Positions 24,128-31,640 of a DNA stretch of 46,358 nucleotides are shown here, one piece after another. The notes under the pieces are model-generated. The model ran no database searches, was not told where the DNA came from, and saw only the letters and a list, made by a program, of their open reading frames with translations. The DNA is from Actinomycetes bacterium (lineage in GTDB: Bacteria; Actinomycetota; Acidimicrobiia; Acidimicrobiales; Bog-793). Every line of letters starts with the position of its first letter. The stretch's first letter is position 1. The stretch is taken from NCBI GenBank assembly GCA_021803215.1, contig JAJZLV010000144.1, forward strand, positions 1 through 46,358, in the 5' to 3' direction. The position numbers and the translations under genes are program-made.

Positions 24128-24627
24128 CGGGCCCGGGCCGTCCTGACGGGCTCCTCGCCCGGGCCGGGCAAGACCTCGGATGCGCCGCCGGCCGCGTCGG
24201 CTCCCAACTCGTGGATGCCCGCCTCGACGTCATCCATCACGCCGGCGAGCGGCACGACGTTGAAGACCCCCTGGCCGCCCCTCATGAGGTCGAGCAGCTC
24301 ACCGTCGCTCCTGGCGAGCACCGTGCCGGACGGCCCGAGGACGAGGCTCGCCGATGAGAGGTCATCTGTGACGGACTGGCGGAAGAAGTCGATCGCCTTG
24401 CGGGCGCCCTGCAGTGTGAGGCCCGAGTCGAGCAGCTGCTTGATGATCTTCAGCACGACCACGTCGCGGTAGGAGTAGAGGCGCTGGCTGCCGCTCCCCC
24501 GGGCGGCTGCGAGCGACGGGCTCAAAAGGCCGCTCCTGTCCCAGTGGTCGAGCTGGCGGTAGGTGATCCCGACGATCTTGCAGACGTGCGGCCCCCGGTA
24601 GCCCTGGACGGAGTCGTTCGTGCTCAT
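24124..24627 (-). CDS. MerR-family regulator, Rv1830-like
   Basis: This 167-residue regulator opens the gcv operon. The N-terminal helix-turn-helix shows GITYRQLDHWDRSGLLSPSL and GSGSQRLYSYRDVVVLKIIK, nearly the mycobacterial Rv1830 sequence, and the dimer helix continues LLDSGLTLQGARKAIDFFR. The C-terminal effector part includes DLMRGGQGVFNVVPLAG. By position it probably controls the nuclease-like gene and gcvT-PA-PB, and itself. An imperfect inverted arrangement in the promoter (24670-24701) might be its binding site. Unlike metal sensors of the MerR family, no Cys cluster is visible in the effector region. Confidence 0.92.
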   Translation of the reverse strand: MSTNDSVQGYRGPHVCKIVGITYRQLDHWDRSGLLSPSLAAARGSGSQRLYSYRDVVVLKIIKQLLDSGLTLQGARKAIDFFRQSVTDDLSSASLVLGPSGTVLARSDGELLDLMRGGQGVFNVVPLAGVMDDVEAGIHELGADAAGGASEVLPGPGEEPVRTARAR

Positions 24628-24695
24628 GGCCGCCCCTTCGGGCTCGGCTGCGCCGGCTGGCCGGACGACAGCAACGTAACTACACCAACGTCACT

Positions 24696-24724
24696 AGGTT
24701 AGGTCTGCGGCAGCCAACAGTCAA
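24696..24724 (-). promoter_or_regulatory. Sigma-70-type promoter for the merR-gcv operon
   Basis: On the minus strand TTGACT (24719-24724) and TAACCT (24696-24701) are separated by exactly 17 bp, about 70 nt upstream of the merR start. The region is less GC-rich than its surroundings. It is the only good match in this gap and would drive merR, the nuclease-like gene and gcvT-PA-PB. Confidence 0.6.
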
Positions 24725-24761
24725 CGTCGATCACCGCCTTTGACGTCGAAGCCGACACGTC

Positions 24762-24801
24762 CAGCTTTGGTGGAGGATCAGCAGCTTTGGTGGAGGATCA
24801 G
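24762..24801. repeat. Two exact 20-bp tandem repeats at the DUF151 gene end
   Basis: A 20-bp unit containing AGCTTTGGTGGAGGATCA occurs twice head-to-tail (24762-24781 and 24782-24801). The second copy includes the stop codon of the DUF151 gene. The duplication places an extra copy of the 3' end in the gap before the merR promoter. It looks like a slippage product. Confidence 0.85.
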
Positions 24802-25301
24802 CCGCTGAAGTCCTCCGGCCGGACCTTGTCGAGGAACTCCCGGAACTCCCCGACGATCTCCTCGGGGCTCCCCTGCTCCGAGTCGTCCTCCTCCTCAGGC
24901 TCGATGACGACGCCCTCTGCGTCCATCACCTCGTCGGCCACATAGAGCGGCGACTGGGTCCGAAGGGCTAGCGCGATCCCGTCGGACGGCCGGCAGGAGA
25001 TCGCCCGCGTGCTCTGCCCCGCCTGGATCTGCAGCTCGGCGTAGTAGGTCGTCTCCTCGAGCTTGGTGATGACTACCCGCTCGAGGCGGGCGCCGAGCTT
25101 CTCGATGACGCTCGCCAGAAGATCGTGGGTCATCGGGCGCGGCACCTCGACGCCTTGCAGGGCGAAGGCGATGGCCGTCGCCTCCGGAGCGCCGACGAAG
25201 ATGAGCAGGGAACGATGAGCTCCTTCGGTCTCCTCGAGGAGGACGACCGGGTTGCTCGACTGCAGATCGACTCGCACTGCCGAGAGTCGAACTTCGACCA
25301 T
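24798..25301 (-). CDS. Bifunctional nuclease family protein (DUF151), Rv1829-like
   Basis: This 167-residue protein has the DUF151/bifunctional nuclease core: MVEVRLSAVRVDLQSSNPVV, then LLIFVGAPEATAIAFALQGV and MTHDLLASVIEKLGARLERV, ending ISCRPSDGIALALRTQSPLY (about 100-120). A plant member was reported as a dual-function nuclease, but the bacterial role is not settled. The C-terminal tail is acidic (EPEEEDDSEQ). It is the homologue of mycobacterial Rv1829 and sits between hpt and the Rv1830-like merR, keeping the known order. ATG start at 25301, 10 nt after the hpt stop. Confidence 0.93.
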   Translation of the reverse strand: MVEVRLSAVRVDLQSSNPVVLLEETEGAHRSLLIFVGAPEATAIAFALQGVEVPRPMTHDLLASVIEKLGARLERVVITKLEETTYYAELQIQAGQSTRAISCRPSDGIALALRTQSPLYVADEVMDAEGVVIEPEEEDDSEQGSPEEIVGEFREFLDKVRPEDFSG

Positions 25302-25311
25302 GGGAAAGAAA

Positions 25312-25878
25312 CTACCCCTCGAAGAAACGAGTCAGGCTCTCAGGCGGCGAGTGTCGTATCTCCCTCGGGTCCACCTCGACGAGAGAGGGCACGTTCCGCA
25401 GCCGCTCCTCCAGGTCGAGCCCGTAGCCGATCAGGTACTCCTCGCCCGTCACGGCGCCGACGTAGCGAAGCTCGACCGGGATGAGCCTTTTCACCCGGCG
25501 GTCCAACAGGGTGCAGATGTCGACCGCGGCGGCGCCCCGCTCGGCGAGGAGGCGCAGCACGTAAGAGACCGTGAGTCCCCTGTCGACGATGTCGACCGCC
25601 ACGACGACGTCGCGCCCGGTGACGTCGACATCGAGGTCCTTCGCGAGCGCCACCCGCTCCCCGCCCGCCCCGTAGGGCGAGAGGGCCAGGAAGTCGATCG
25701 CGCACGGCACCTCGATGCTTCGAGCCAGATCGGCCACGAGGCAGACCGAGCCCTTCAAAAGGCCGACGAGAACGATCCCGCCTTCGTGGTCGCGAGAGAT
25801 CTCGGCGGCGAGCCGCCGCACGATGAGAGCGATCTCACCCTCTGACAGCGCTGCCGCCCCGGAGCCGGGGAGGCTCAT
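25312..25878 (-). CDS. hpt: Hypoxanthine-guanine phosphoribosyltransferase-like protein
   Basis: This 188-residue purine salvage enzyme would convert hypoxanthine or guanine plus PRPP to IMP or GMP. Family segments are GIVLVGLLKGSVCLVADLAR, AIDFLALSPYG and LDRRVKRLIPVELRYVG. The PRPP loop reads VVVAVDIVDRGLTVSY where VEDIIDTGLTL is usual, so the first acidic residue of the ED pair is Val and Thr/Ser is Arg. This may lower or alter activity. The ATG overlaps the ftsR-like stop (ATGA). Its place between ftsR and DUF151 interrupts the mycobacterial gene order. Confidence 0.88.
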   Translation of the reverse strand: MSLPGSGAAALSEGEIALIVRRLAAEISRDHEGGIVLVGLLKGSVCLVADLARSIEVPCAIDFLALSPYGAGGERVALAKDLDVDVTGRDVVVAVDIVDRGLTVSYVLRLLAERGAAAVDICTLLDRRVKRLIPVELRYVGAVTGEEYLIGYGLDLEERLRNVPSLVEVDPREIRHSPPESLTRFFEG

Positions 25879-26846
25879 CCTCCGGTCAGATCCTCGAGCC
25901 TGGCCTGCACGAAGGCTGACTGGATGGCAGAACCGAGCGCGGCCATCTCCCGCAGGTTGCTCACCGCCCTGGCCCGGGCCTCCGGATTGCGCTGGCGGAG
26001 CAGCGGCATCACCGACTGGGAGTAGAGACCGGCCTGACGTTCGGCGGCGTGGAGGAAGATGCGAAGGTGTCGCGCCTCGATCCCGTGGGCGGCGAAGCCC
26101 GCCGCCAGCTTGGCCACCTCGACGGTCTCGGCGCCGTAGCAGTGGACGCCGGCGACCTTCCTCCCCTCGATGAGGCCGTACGACTCGAGCTGCTCCACCT
26201 GGGCGACGCTGAGACCAGCGGCTCCGGCCAGCTCCGCCGCCGTGAGACTCGCTCCGAGGAGCTCGGAGGCGACCGGGCCGGCACTGGCGGGCGCGACCGG
26301 CTCGGGCGCCTCTTCCGGCTCTGGAGCTCGGCCGGCCGGCGGGCCGGCGGGCTCTGGCGCGGCGTCGCCCGCATGGCTCTCGCCGGCCGTGGCGATGGGC
26401 CGCACCGCCGCCAGCTCGCGCTCAGCCTCGTCCCCGTGCTCCATGGTTGCGACCCGGCCCGGCTCCTGGCGGGCGGCGAAGCCGATCGAGGGATGGACCG
26501 ACCCGTTGGCGGAGAGCCGTGTGGCGAGCTCGGTGGCCTCTTCGGGGCCGGCGGGCGGCGGCTCGGCTTCGTCGAAGAGGGACTCGGGCTGGCTGGAGCC
26601 ATCGGCTCCCTCGAGGCGTCCCTTGATCACCTTCAAGGGCAGGAAGTGCTCGCGCTGCTGGCGGAGGATCCAGCGCAGGCGGTCCACGTCGTGGTCGTAG
26701 AACTTCCGGTAGCCCGAGGGAGTGCGCTCTGGAACGAGCAGCCCGCGGCTCTCGAGAAAGCGGATCTTCGAGATAGTGATGTCGGGGAACTCGGAGCGCA
26801 AGAGCGCGAGGACATCGCCGATGGAGAGGTAGTTGCGCTCGCCCAC
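25875..26846 (-). CDS. ftsR: MerR-family regulator, FtsR/Rv1828-like
   Basis: This 323-residue protein has an N-terminal MerR helix-turn-helix (YLSIGDVLALLRSEFPDITI, IRFLESRGLLVPERTPSGYR, residues 6-50). A long Ala/Pro/Glu-rich linker (about 80-195) follows, then a second winged-helix-like segment (LTAAELAGAAGLSVAQVEQL) and a C-terminal helical part. The corynebacterial homologue FtsR activates ftsZ, linking this locus to cell division. The linker is longer than in Rv1828. The GTG at 26846 is 6 nt after the garA stop. No ftsZ lies in the window, so the target must be elsewhere. Confidence 0.9.
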   Translation of the reverse strand: MGERNYLSIGDVLALLRSEFPDITISKIRFLESRGLLVPERTPSGYRKFYDHDVDRLRWILRQQREHFLPLKVIKGRLEGADGSSQPESLFDEAEPPPAGPEEATELATRLSANGSVHPSIGFAARQEPGRVATMEHGDEAERELAAVRPIATAGESHAGDAAPEPAGPPAGRAPEPEEAPEPVAPASAGPVASELLGASLTAAELAGAAGLSVAQVEQLESYGLIEGRKVAGVHCYGAETVEVAKLAAGFAAHGIEARHLRIFLHAAERQAGLYSQSVMPLLRQRNPEARARAVSNLREMAALGSAIQSAFVQARLEDLTGG

Positions 26847-26852
26847 GACGGC

Positions 26853-27320
26853 TCAGGCCTGGCCGGTCGTCAAGAAGACGAGCTTGAACTTGCCGATCTG
26901 CACCTCGTCACCGTTCTGCAAGGTGGCGTCGTCGATCCTCTCCCTGTTCACGTAGGTGCCGTTCAGCGAACCGACGTCCTTCACGACGTAGGTGCTGCCC
27001 TGGCGAAGGAACTCGGCGTGACGGCGCGAGACGGTGATGTCGTCGAGGAAGATCTCGCTCTCGGGGTGGCGCCCCACTCGCGTCACCTCGTTGCCGAGGA
27101 CGTACTTGCTCCCGACGTCCGGGCCTCGCTTCACGACGAGGAGGCCGACCCCCGCTTGCATCTCGGCGAGCGGGATGTTCACGTCCACCTCGACCGAGTC
27201 CCCCGGCTCTTCTGGCATGAAGGTGACCGTGGTGTCGCTGCCCTGTGCAAGCGGGTTGCCGCACGATGAGCAGAAATTGGACTCGGGCGGGTTCCGGTGA
27301 CCGCAGTTGGTGCAGAACAC
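26853..27320 (-). CDS. garA: FHA-domain regulator, GarA-like, with zinc ribbon
   Basis: This 155-residue protein has an N-terminal zinc ribbon (CTNCGH, then CSSCGN; CX2C-X11-CX2C). It is followed by a SDTTVTF segment and a forkhead-associated domain (GRHPESEIFLDDITVSRRHA, then DVGSLNGTYVNRE). Mycobacterial GarA binds and inhibits or activates 2-oxoglutarate enzymes and is switched off when a Thr of its ETTSVF motif is phosphorylated by PknB or PknG and caught by its own FHA domain. The DTTVTF here looks like the same switch. The zinc ribbon replaces the acidic tail of mycobacterial GarA. GTG start. The gcvH-garA neighbourhood is the same as Rv1826-Rv1827. Confidence 0.92.
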   Translation of the reverse strand: MFCTNCGHRNPPESNFCSSCGNPLAQGSDTTVTFMPEEPGDSVEVDVNIPLAEMQAGVGLLVVKRGPDVGSKYVLGNEVTRVGRHPESEIFLDDITVSRRHAEFLRQGSTYVVKDVGSLNGTYVNRERIDDATLQNGDEVQIGKFKLVFLTTGQA

Positions 27321-27426
27321 TCGACCAAACTTAGTCGCTTGGAGAAGCCCTTGGCTCCTGGACTCCCGTGGGCTCGCCAGTGGGGCCGAAAGGAACTCTC
27401 ACTCGTCAGTCGAGGTCTAGCCGAGT

Positions 27427-27440
27427 CCCGGGTGCCCGGG
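27427..27440. repeat. Short GC-rich inverted repeat between gcvH and garA
   Basis: CCCGGG, two bases, CCCGGG forms a 6-bp perfect stem in the 181-bp gap between gcvH and garA. No T-tract follows on either strand, so it is at best a weak terminator or attenuator for the gcvH transcript. Confidence 0.35.
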
Positions 27441-27501
27441 CGAGCTCACCGGTCTGCCGGCGTCAACCCGCGGCGCTAGAGGGCGCCCCGAGCGCGCCGC
27501 G

Positions 27502-27879
27502 CTACTCGCTCAGCGCCCGGTAGCCGGCGGCGTCGAGCAGCCCGGCGAGCGGGTCGTCTCCCTCGGGTTCGAGGATGGCGAGCCAGCCGGCGCCGTAGGG
27601 CTCGGAGTTCACCTTCTCGGGCGCCTCGGCGAGAGCGGAGTTGACCTCGACCACCGTCCCGGCGATCGGGGCGTAGATCTGGGAGACCGACTTGGTCGAC
27701 TCGATCTCTCCGAGCGGGCCGCCCTGGCTCAGCTTGCTCCCGATCGCGGGCAGCTCGACGAAGACGATGTCGCCGAGGGCGTCTTGGGCGAAGTCGGTTA
27801 TCCCGACCCGGACCTTGCCCTGCTCGGCCATGGCCCACTCGTGATCTTTCGTGTAGCTCCGGTCCTCGGGAACTTCCAT
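27502..27879 (-). CDS. gcvH: Glycine-cleavage H protein
   Basis: This 125-residue lipoyl carrier shuttles the aminomethyl group between GcvP, GcvT and the L protein. The lipoylated lysine lies in GEIESTKSVSQIYAPIAG (about residue 63), and YTKDHEWA at the N-terminus is standard. The ATG is preceded by GAGGAGGAG. It follows the manC-type fusion gene by 42 nt and precedes garA, so glycine cleavage genes are split into two transcription units in this block. Confidence 0.97.
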   Translation of the reverse strand: MEVPEDRSYTKDHEWAMAEQGKVRVGITDFAQDALGDIVFVELPAIGSKLSQGGPLGEIESTKSVSQIYAPIAGTVVEVNSALAEAPEKVNSEPYGAGWLAILEPEGDDPLAGLLDAAGYRALSE

Positions 27880-27921
27880 CTCTCCTCCTCGTTGGCGGGC
27901 TGCAGCTTCGCGCGCCTTTGC

Positions 27922-30417
27922 CTAGCTCGTCGTCTCGGAGATGATCCAGGCGATCTGGTCGGCCATCTCCTGGGCTCGAGCGACCGCCCGCTCCTGGCTG
28001 GGCGCCTCGGCGGTTATGAGGGTGGCCGGGCCCTCGGTGTCGGGCACGACGAGAGTCCAACCCTCATCGTCGAGCACCTTCACGCCGTCGACCAGCATCA
28101 CGCGGCCGGCGCTCGTCCGCTCGAGCAGCAGCCGCATGACGAGGCCCTTCGCCTCGAAGGGCGTCGGAACCTCGAGCCGTGCCAGCTGCGGCGGGTTGGC
28201 CGGCAAGGCCTCGGAGAGCTTGGTGCCGCTCGTGGCCAGGTGCGAGAGCAGATGGACGAAAGAGGCCACGGCGTCGAGAGCCGGGAGGAACCCGGGGAAG
28301 ATGAAGCCTCCTTGGGTGTTACCGGCGAAGAAGACGCCTTCTTGGCCCGAGGCCGCCATCAGGTCCGAGGTGACGAGCTTGGTCCAGATGATGTCGGCGC
28401 CGGCCTCGTCGATCAGCTCCTCCACGACCCGAGGGGCGTCGACGGGGACGGCGACCGACCCTTTGTCGCCCGAGTCGATGACGACTTTCACCATGGCGGC
28501 GAGCGCCTCCGCGTCCGAAAGGACGTGGCCGGTGTCGTCGACGAGCGTGAGCTGCTCGCCGTCCGGTTCGAAAAGAGCCCCGAGGTGGGCGCCGGAGGAA
28601 CGGACCAGCTCACCGAGGCGTCCGGCGTGCACCTCCCGGTCGAAGCTGAGGACCCCGGGCGTCGAGAGGTGCGGGTTGGTGACAAGGACGTCGCTCCCGA
28701 GCTTCGCCAGCACGTTCGGCATCACGAAGCTCGTTGTGCCGAAGGCGTAGTCGAGCACCAGCTTGAAGCGGGCCTGGCGGATCGCCACCAGGTCGACGCC
28801 GGAGGTGAGCTCGGCGGTGTACATCTCGACTGTTCGCGAGGGGAAGTAGATGTCTCCGATCTCCGGGGCGAGCACCCGGCGAGCCTCCTCCCGGTCGTGG
28901 AGCCGCTCGATCTTGCGCTGGGTCCCCTCGTCGAGATCGACGCCCTCGGCATCGATGAAGCGGAGGCTGACCGACTGGGGGTCCCCCGTCACGAGGCGCA
29001 CCGTCACCCCCCCGCTCACCGCCGCCGCCCGGGCGTGAAAGCGCGTGACTGGAACCGTGGCCGCCTCGAGGTCGTCGACGTTGCAGCCGGCCGCTGTCAG
29101 CCCGACCATCACCGCCCTTTTCAGCACCCGGGCCGCTCGCGAGGAGTCACGCGAGGTGGTGACAGTCGCCCCTTTCGGAAGAGTCGACGCATAGGCCATC
29201 GCCACCCTGACGGCGAGCTCTGGCGAGAGGTCCACGTTCGCCAGGCCGGAGAGCCCGTTTCGCCCGAAGAGGCCCCTCGTGCCCCTCGTCTCCCAGACGA
29301 TGGAGGAGTTGATGATGGCGCCCTGCTCGATCGTCTTGTTCGGATAGACCTTCACCCCGGCGCCGATGAAGGCATGGCGTCCGACCCGGCAGCCATCGCC
29401 CAGGACCGCCCCGTCCTCCAGGTGGGCGCCCTGGCGGATGTCGCAGTTGCGGGCGATGACGGTGCCCCGGGCTGACACGCCGGGCGCCAGGTAGCTGTTG
29501 TCGTGCACGACAGTCCGCTCTAGCACGGTGTTCTCGCCAACCCTGACGTTTGCCCCGAGCACGGTGTGGGCCCCGAGCTCCACCCCCGCCGCGATCCGGC
29601 AGTTGCCCCCGATGGCGGCCGGGCCCTTCACGACGGCACTCGGGTGGATCTCGGCCCCCTCGCCGACGAAGACCCCCTCTCGCAGCGGGAAGCCCGGTAC
29701 CAAGACGTCGACCTTCTCGTCGAGGACGTCGGTGTGGGCTCTGAGGTAGGCCTCGAGGGTTCCGACGTCCTCCCAGTAGCCGCCCGCCACGAAGCCGTAG
29801 AGCGGCTTGTCGGCCTCCAGCATGGCTGGGAAGACCTCGCCTGAGAAGTCGACGGAGCGGCCGTCGGCGATCCAGTCGAGCACCTCCGGCTCGAGGACGT
29901 AGATGCCGGTGTTGATGGTGTCGGAGAAGACGTCGCCCCAGCCAGGCTTCTCCAAGAAGCGCTCGATGCGGCCTTGCTCGTCGGTGATGACGATGCCGAA
30001 CTCGAGCGGGTTCTCCATCGCCTTCAAGGCAAGCGTGGCGACGGCACCCTTCTCCTCGTGGAATCCGACCAGCTCGGTGAGGTCGATGTCGGTCAGCACG
30101 TCGCCCGAGATGACAAGGAAGCGCTCGTCCAGCTCGGCGCGGGCGTTCAGCACCGAGCCGGCCGTCCCGAGCGGGGTCTCCTCGGTGGCGTAGTGGAACT
30201 TCACCCCGAACTCCGAGCCGTCGCCGAAGTAGGTGCGGATCGTGTTCGCGAGGAAGGCGACCGTGACGACGATCTCGTCGTAGCCATGCCTCTTCAACAG
30301 CTCGACCACGTGCTCTGCCATCGGTTTGTTGGCCATCGGGAGCATCGGCTTGGGTTGGTTGGCTGTGAGCGGCCGGAGCCGAGTCCCCTCGCCCCCGGCC
30401 ATGATGACGGCCTTCAC
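27922..30417 (-). CDS. Mannose-1-phosphate guanylyltransferase / phosphomannomutase-like fusion
   Basis: This 831-residue protein has three parts. Residues 1-235 are a sugar-nucleotide transferase (AVIMAGGEGTRLRPLTANQP, FLVISGDVLTDIDL, VAGGYWEDVGT). Residues about 250-365 are a left-handed beta-helix with hexapeptide repeats (GEGAEIHPSAVVKGPAAIGG). Residues about 370-830 are a phosphohexomutase-like part. In that part the active Ser motif TASHNP is not present; the matching region reads VRLVTGDPQSVSLRF, and DSSRAARVLKRAVMVGL remains. Such fusions are known in several phyla, with a mutase part that probably has no catalytic Ser. It would make GDP-mannose or a related sugar nucleotide for envelope glycans. 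GTG start, overlapping pgsA (GTGA). Confidence 0.88.
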   Translation of the reverse strand: MKAVIMAGGEGTRLRPLTANQPKPMLPMANKPMAEHVVELLKRHGYDEIVVTVAFLANTIRTYFGDGSEFGVKFHYATEETPLGTAGSVLNARAELDERFLVISGDVLTDIDLTELVGFHEEKGAVATLALKAMENPLEFGIVITDEQGRIERFLEKPGWGDVFSDTINTGIYVLEPEVLDWIADGRSVDFSGEVFPAMLEADKPLYGFVAGGYWEDVGTLEAYLRAHTDVLDEKVDVLVPGFPLREGVFVGEGAEIHPSAVVKGPAAIGGNCRIAAGVELGAHTVLGANVRVGENTVLERTVVHDNSYLAPGVSARGTVIARNCDIRQGAHLEDGAVLGDGCRVGRHAFIGAGVKVYPNKTIEQGAIINSSIVWETRGTRGLFGRNGLSGLANVDLSPELAVRVAMAYASTLPKGATVTTSRDSSRAARVLKRAVMVGLTAAGCNVDDLEAATVPVTRFHARAAAVSGGVTVRLVTGDPQSVSLRFIDAEGVDLDEGTQRKIERLHDREEARRVLAPEIGDIYFPSRTVEMYTAELTSGVDLVAIRQARFKLVLDYAFGTTSFVMPNVLAKLGSDVLVTNPHLSTPGVLSFDREVHAGRLGELVRSSGAHLGALFEPDGEQLTLVDDTGHVLSDAEALAAMVKVVIDSGDKGSVAVPVDAPRVVEELIDEAGADIIWTKLVTSDLMAASGQEGVFFAGNTQGGFIFPGFLPALDAVASFVHLLSHLATSGTKLSEALPANPPQLARLEVPTPFEAKGLVMRLLLERTSAGRVMLVDGVKVLDDEGWTLVVPDTEGPATLITAEAPSQERAVARAQEMADQIAWIISETTS

Positions 30418-31100
30418 GGCACGCCGACCCTATTGGCGCCGAGGGCTTCTTCGGGTGCCTTGGCCCGCGAGGCCAGCGCCCGGCGGGCGACCGGGACGTA
30501 GCAGACAGCCGCGTAGAGGCTCAAGGCCATCGAGGGTACGAACAGCACCCAGGTGAGGTCGTGGAGACCGCTCGTCCACCAGCCGCTGCCGTCGGAGAGC
30601 AAGAAGAGCGGGAAGCACCAAAGCAGGCCGAAGGTGCCCGCCTTTCCGACCCACAAGACGTCTATCCGCGGCGCCCCGAGCGCGGCCAGGGCGAGGACCG
30701 CCAGCGAGACCAGCGCTTCCCGGCCGAGCACGAGGACCGCCAGCCAGACCGGCACCGCCCCGTAGACGGCGATGGCCACGACACCGGCCGCGAGCACTAT
30801 GCGGTCGGCCGTCGGGTCGAGCACCTTTCCGAGCGTGCTCACCTGGTTGAAACGGCGGGCCACGTAGCCGTCGACGAAATCTGTCGCCCCGGCGATGCCG
30901 AGAAGGGCCGTGGCAAGGATGCGATCGCCCGGCCCGAGCAGGAGCCAGACGAAGCCGGCCGCCAACCCGAGGCGGCCGAGAGTCAGCCCGTTCGGCACCG
31001 TGAGGATGCGACCGAGTCGCTCCTCAGCGGCCGGGGGCCCGCCGCCGAGCGGGGTGTCCACAGCAGCCGGCAGCCCCCCTGTTCCGCCACTGCTCTCCAC
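30414..31100 (-). CDS. CDP-alcohol phosphatidyltransferase (PgsA-like)
   Basis: This 228-residue membrane enzyme of phospholipid synthesis contains the full CDP-alcohol motif D(x)2DG(x)2AR...G(x)3D(x)3D as DFVDGYVARRFNQVSTLG followed by KVLDPTAD (about residues 70-98). It has about five to six hydrophobic helices. It would transfer a phosphatidyl group from CDP-diacylglycerol to glycerol-phosphate or another alcohol; the acceptor is not readable. The mycobacterial counterpart in the same place is PgsA2 (Rv1822). The N-terminal 30 residues (PAAVDTPLGGGPPAAEERLG) are low-complexity, and a later start is possible. It overlaps the manC-type fusion by 4 bp. Confidence 0.88.
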   Translation of the reverse strand: MESSGGTGGLPAAVDTPLGGGPPAAEERLGRILTVPNGLTLGRLGLAAGFVWLLLGPGDRILATALLGIAGATDFVDGYVARRFNQVSTLGKVLDPTADRIVLAAGVVAIAVYGAVPVWLAVLVLGREALVSLAVLALAALGAPRIDVLWVGKAGTFGLLWCFPLFLLSDGSGWWTSGLHDLTWVLFVPSMALSLYAAVCYVPVARRALASRAKAPEEALGANRVGVP

Positions 31101-31178
31101 GGAACCGGAGTCTACGGGCGAAGCGATCGTGGCCGAGGCCGGTCCGCCCGGCCTCGCTCGGCGTCGACCAGCCCGCTT

Positions 31179-31640
31179 CTAGAAGACGCCCGACTCGACA
31201 CCTGCCACGAAGGCGGCGCCGAGCTCCTCGGCCGCTCTCCTTTGCTCCTCGGTCGTCTCCCCGACCACCTCGAGGACCGGGAGGACCCGGCGCCACGCCA
31301 GCCCGCTCACTATCCGCTCGACGCTTTGCACGGCCCCCGAGGTGTCGGTGTCACCCTTCACGAACAACCCGTAAGGAAGCCGCAGCCCGGCCTCTAGGCA
31401 GGAGTAGTAGATCCGCTCGAGGAAGTCCTTCATCGCTCCGCTCATGTAACCGAAGCGGGCAGGCGTTCCGAGCAGGATGCCCGCCGCCCCGGCCAGATCC
31501 TCCGCCCCGGCCTCGAAGCAGTCGAGGCCGACCACCTCGCTCCTCGGTCCGGCCGCCGAGCGGGCCGCCTCGATCACGATCCGGGCGAGCTCGGCGGTGT
31601 GGCCGGCCCGGGAGTGGAAGACGACGAGGAACTTGATCAG
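31179..31640 (-). CDS. Flavodoxin-like / FMN-dependent reductase family protein
   Basis: The real product is about 153 residues. It begins IKFLVVFHSRAGHTAELARI, with the FMN phosphate loop SRAGHTAEL, and continues GILLGTPARFGYMSGAMKDF, typical of WrbA/flavodoxin proteins. No ATG, GTG or TTG lies near the fold start; the best candidate is CTG at 31640, which overlaps the stop of the PuuD-like gene (CTGA) and has GAGAGG just upstream. The track ORF extends through a shadow of the upstream gene. It may supply electrons or protect against quinones in the amine pathway, which is inference. Confidence 0.8.
   Translation of the reverse strand: MIKFLVVFHSRAGHTAELARIVIEAARSAAGPRSEVVGLDCFEAGAEDLAGAAGILLGTPARFGYMSGAMKDFLERIYYSCLEAGLRLPYGLFVKGDTDTSGAVQSVERIVSGLAWRRVLPVLEVVGETTEEQRRAAEELGAAFVAGVESGVF

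Noticed and set aside
24628-24797. Glycine riboswitch in front of the gcv operon
   Set aside because: I could not find the paired glycine aptamer core; the gap holds a promoter and a tandem repeat instead.
27784-29475. 563-aa plus-strand ORF opposite gcvH and the manC-type fusion
   Set aside because: Antisense shadow without any recognisable fold.
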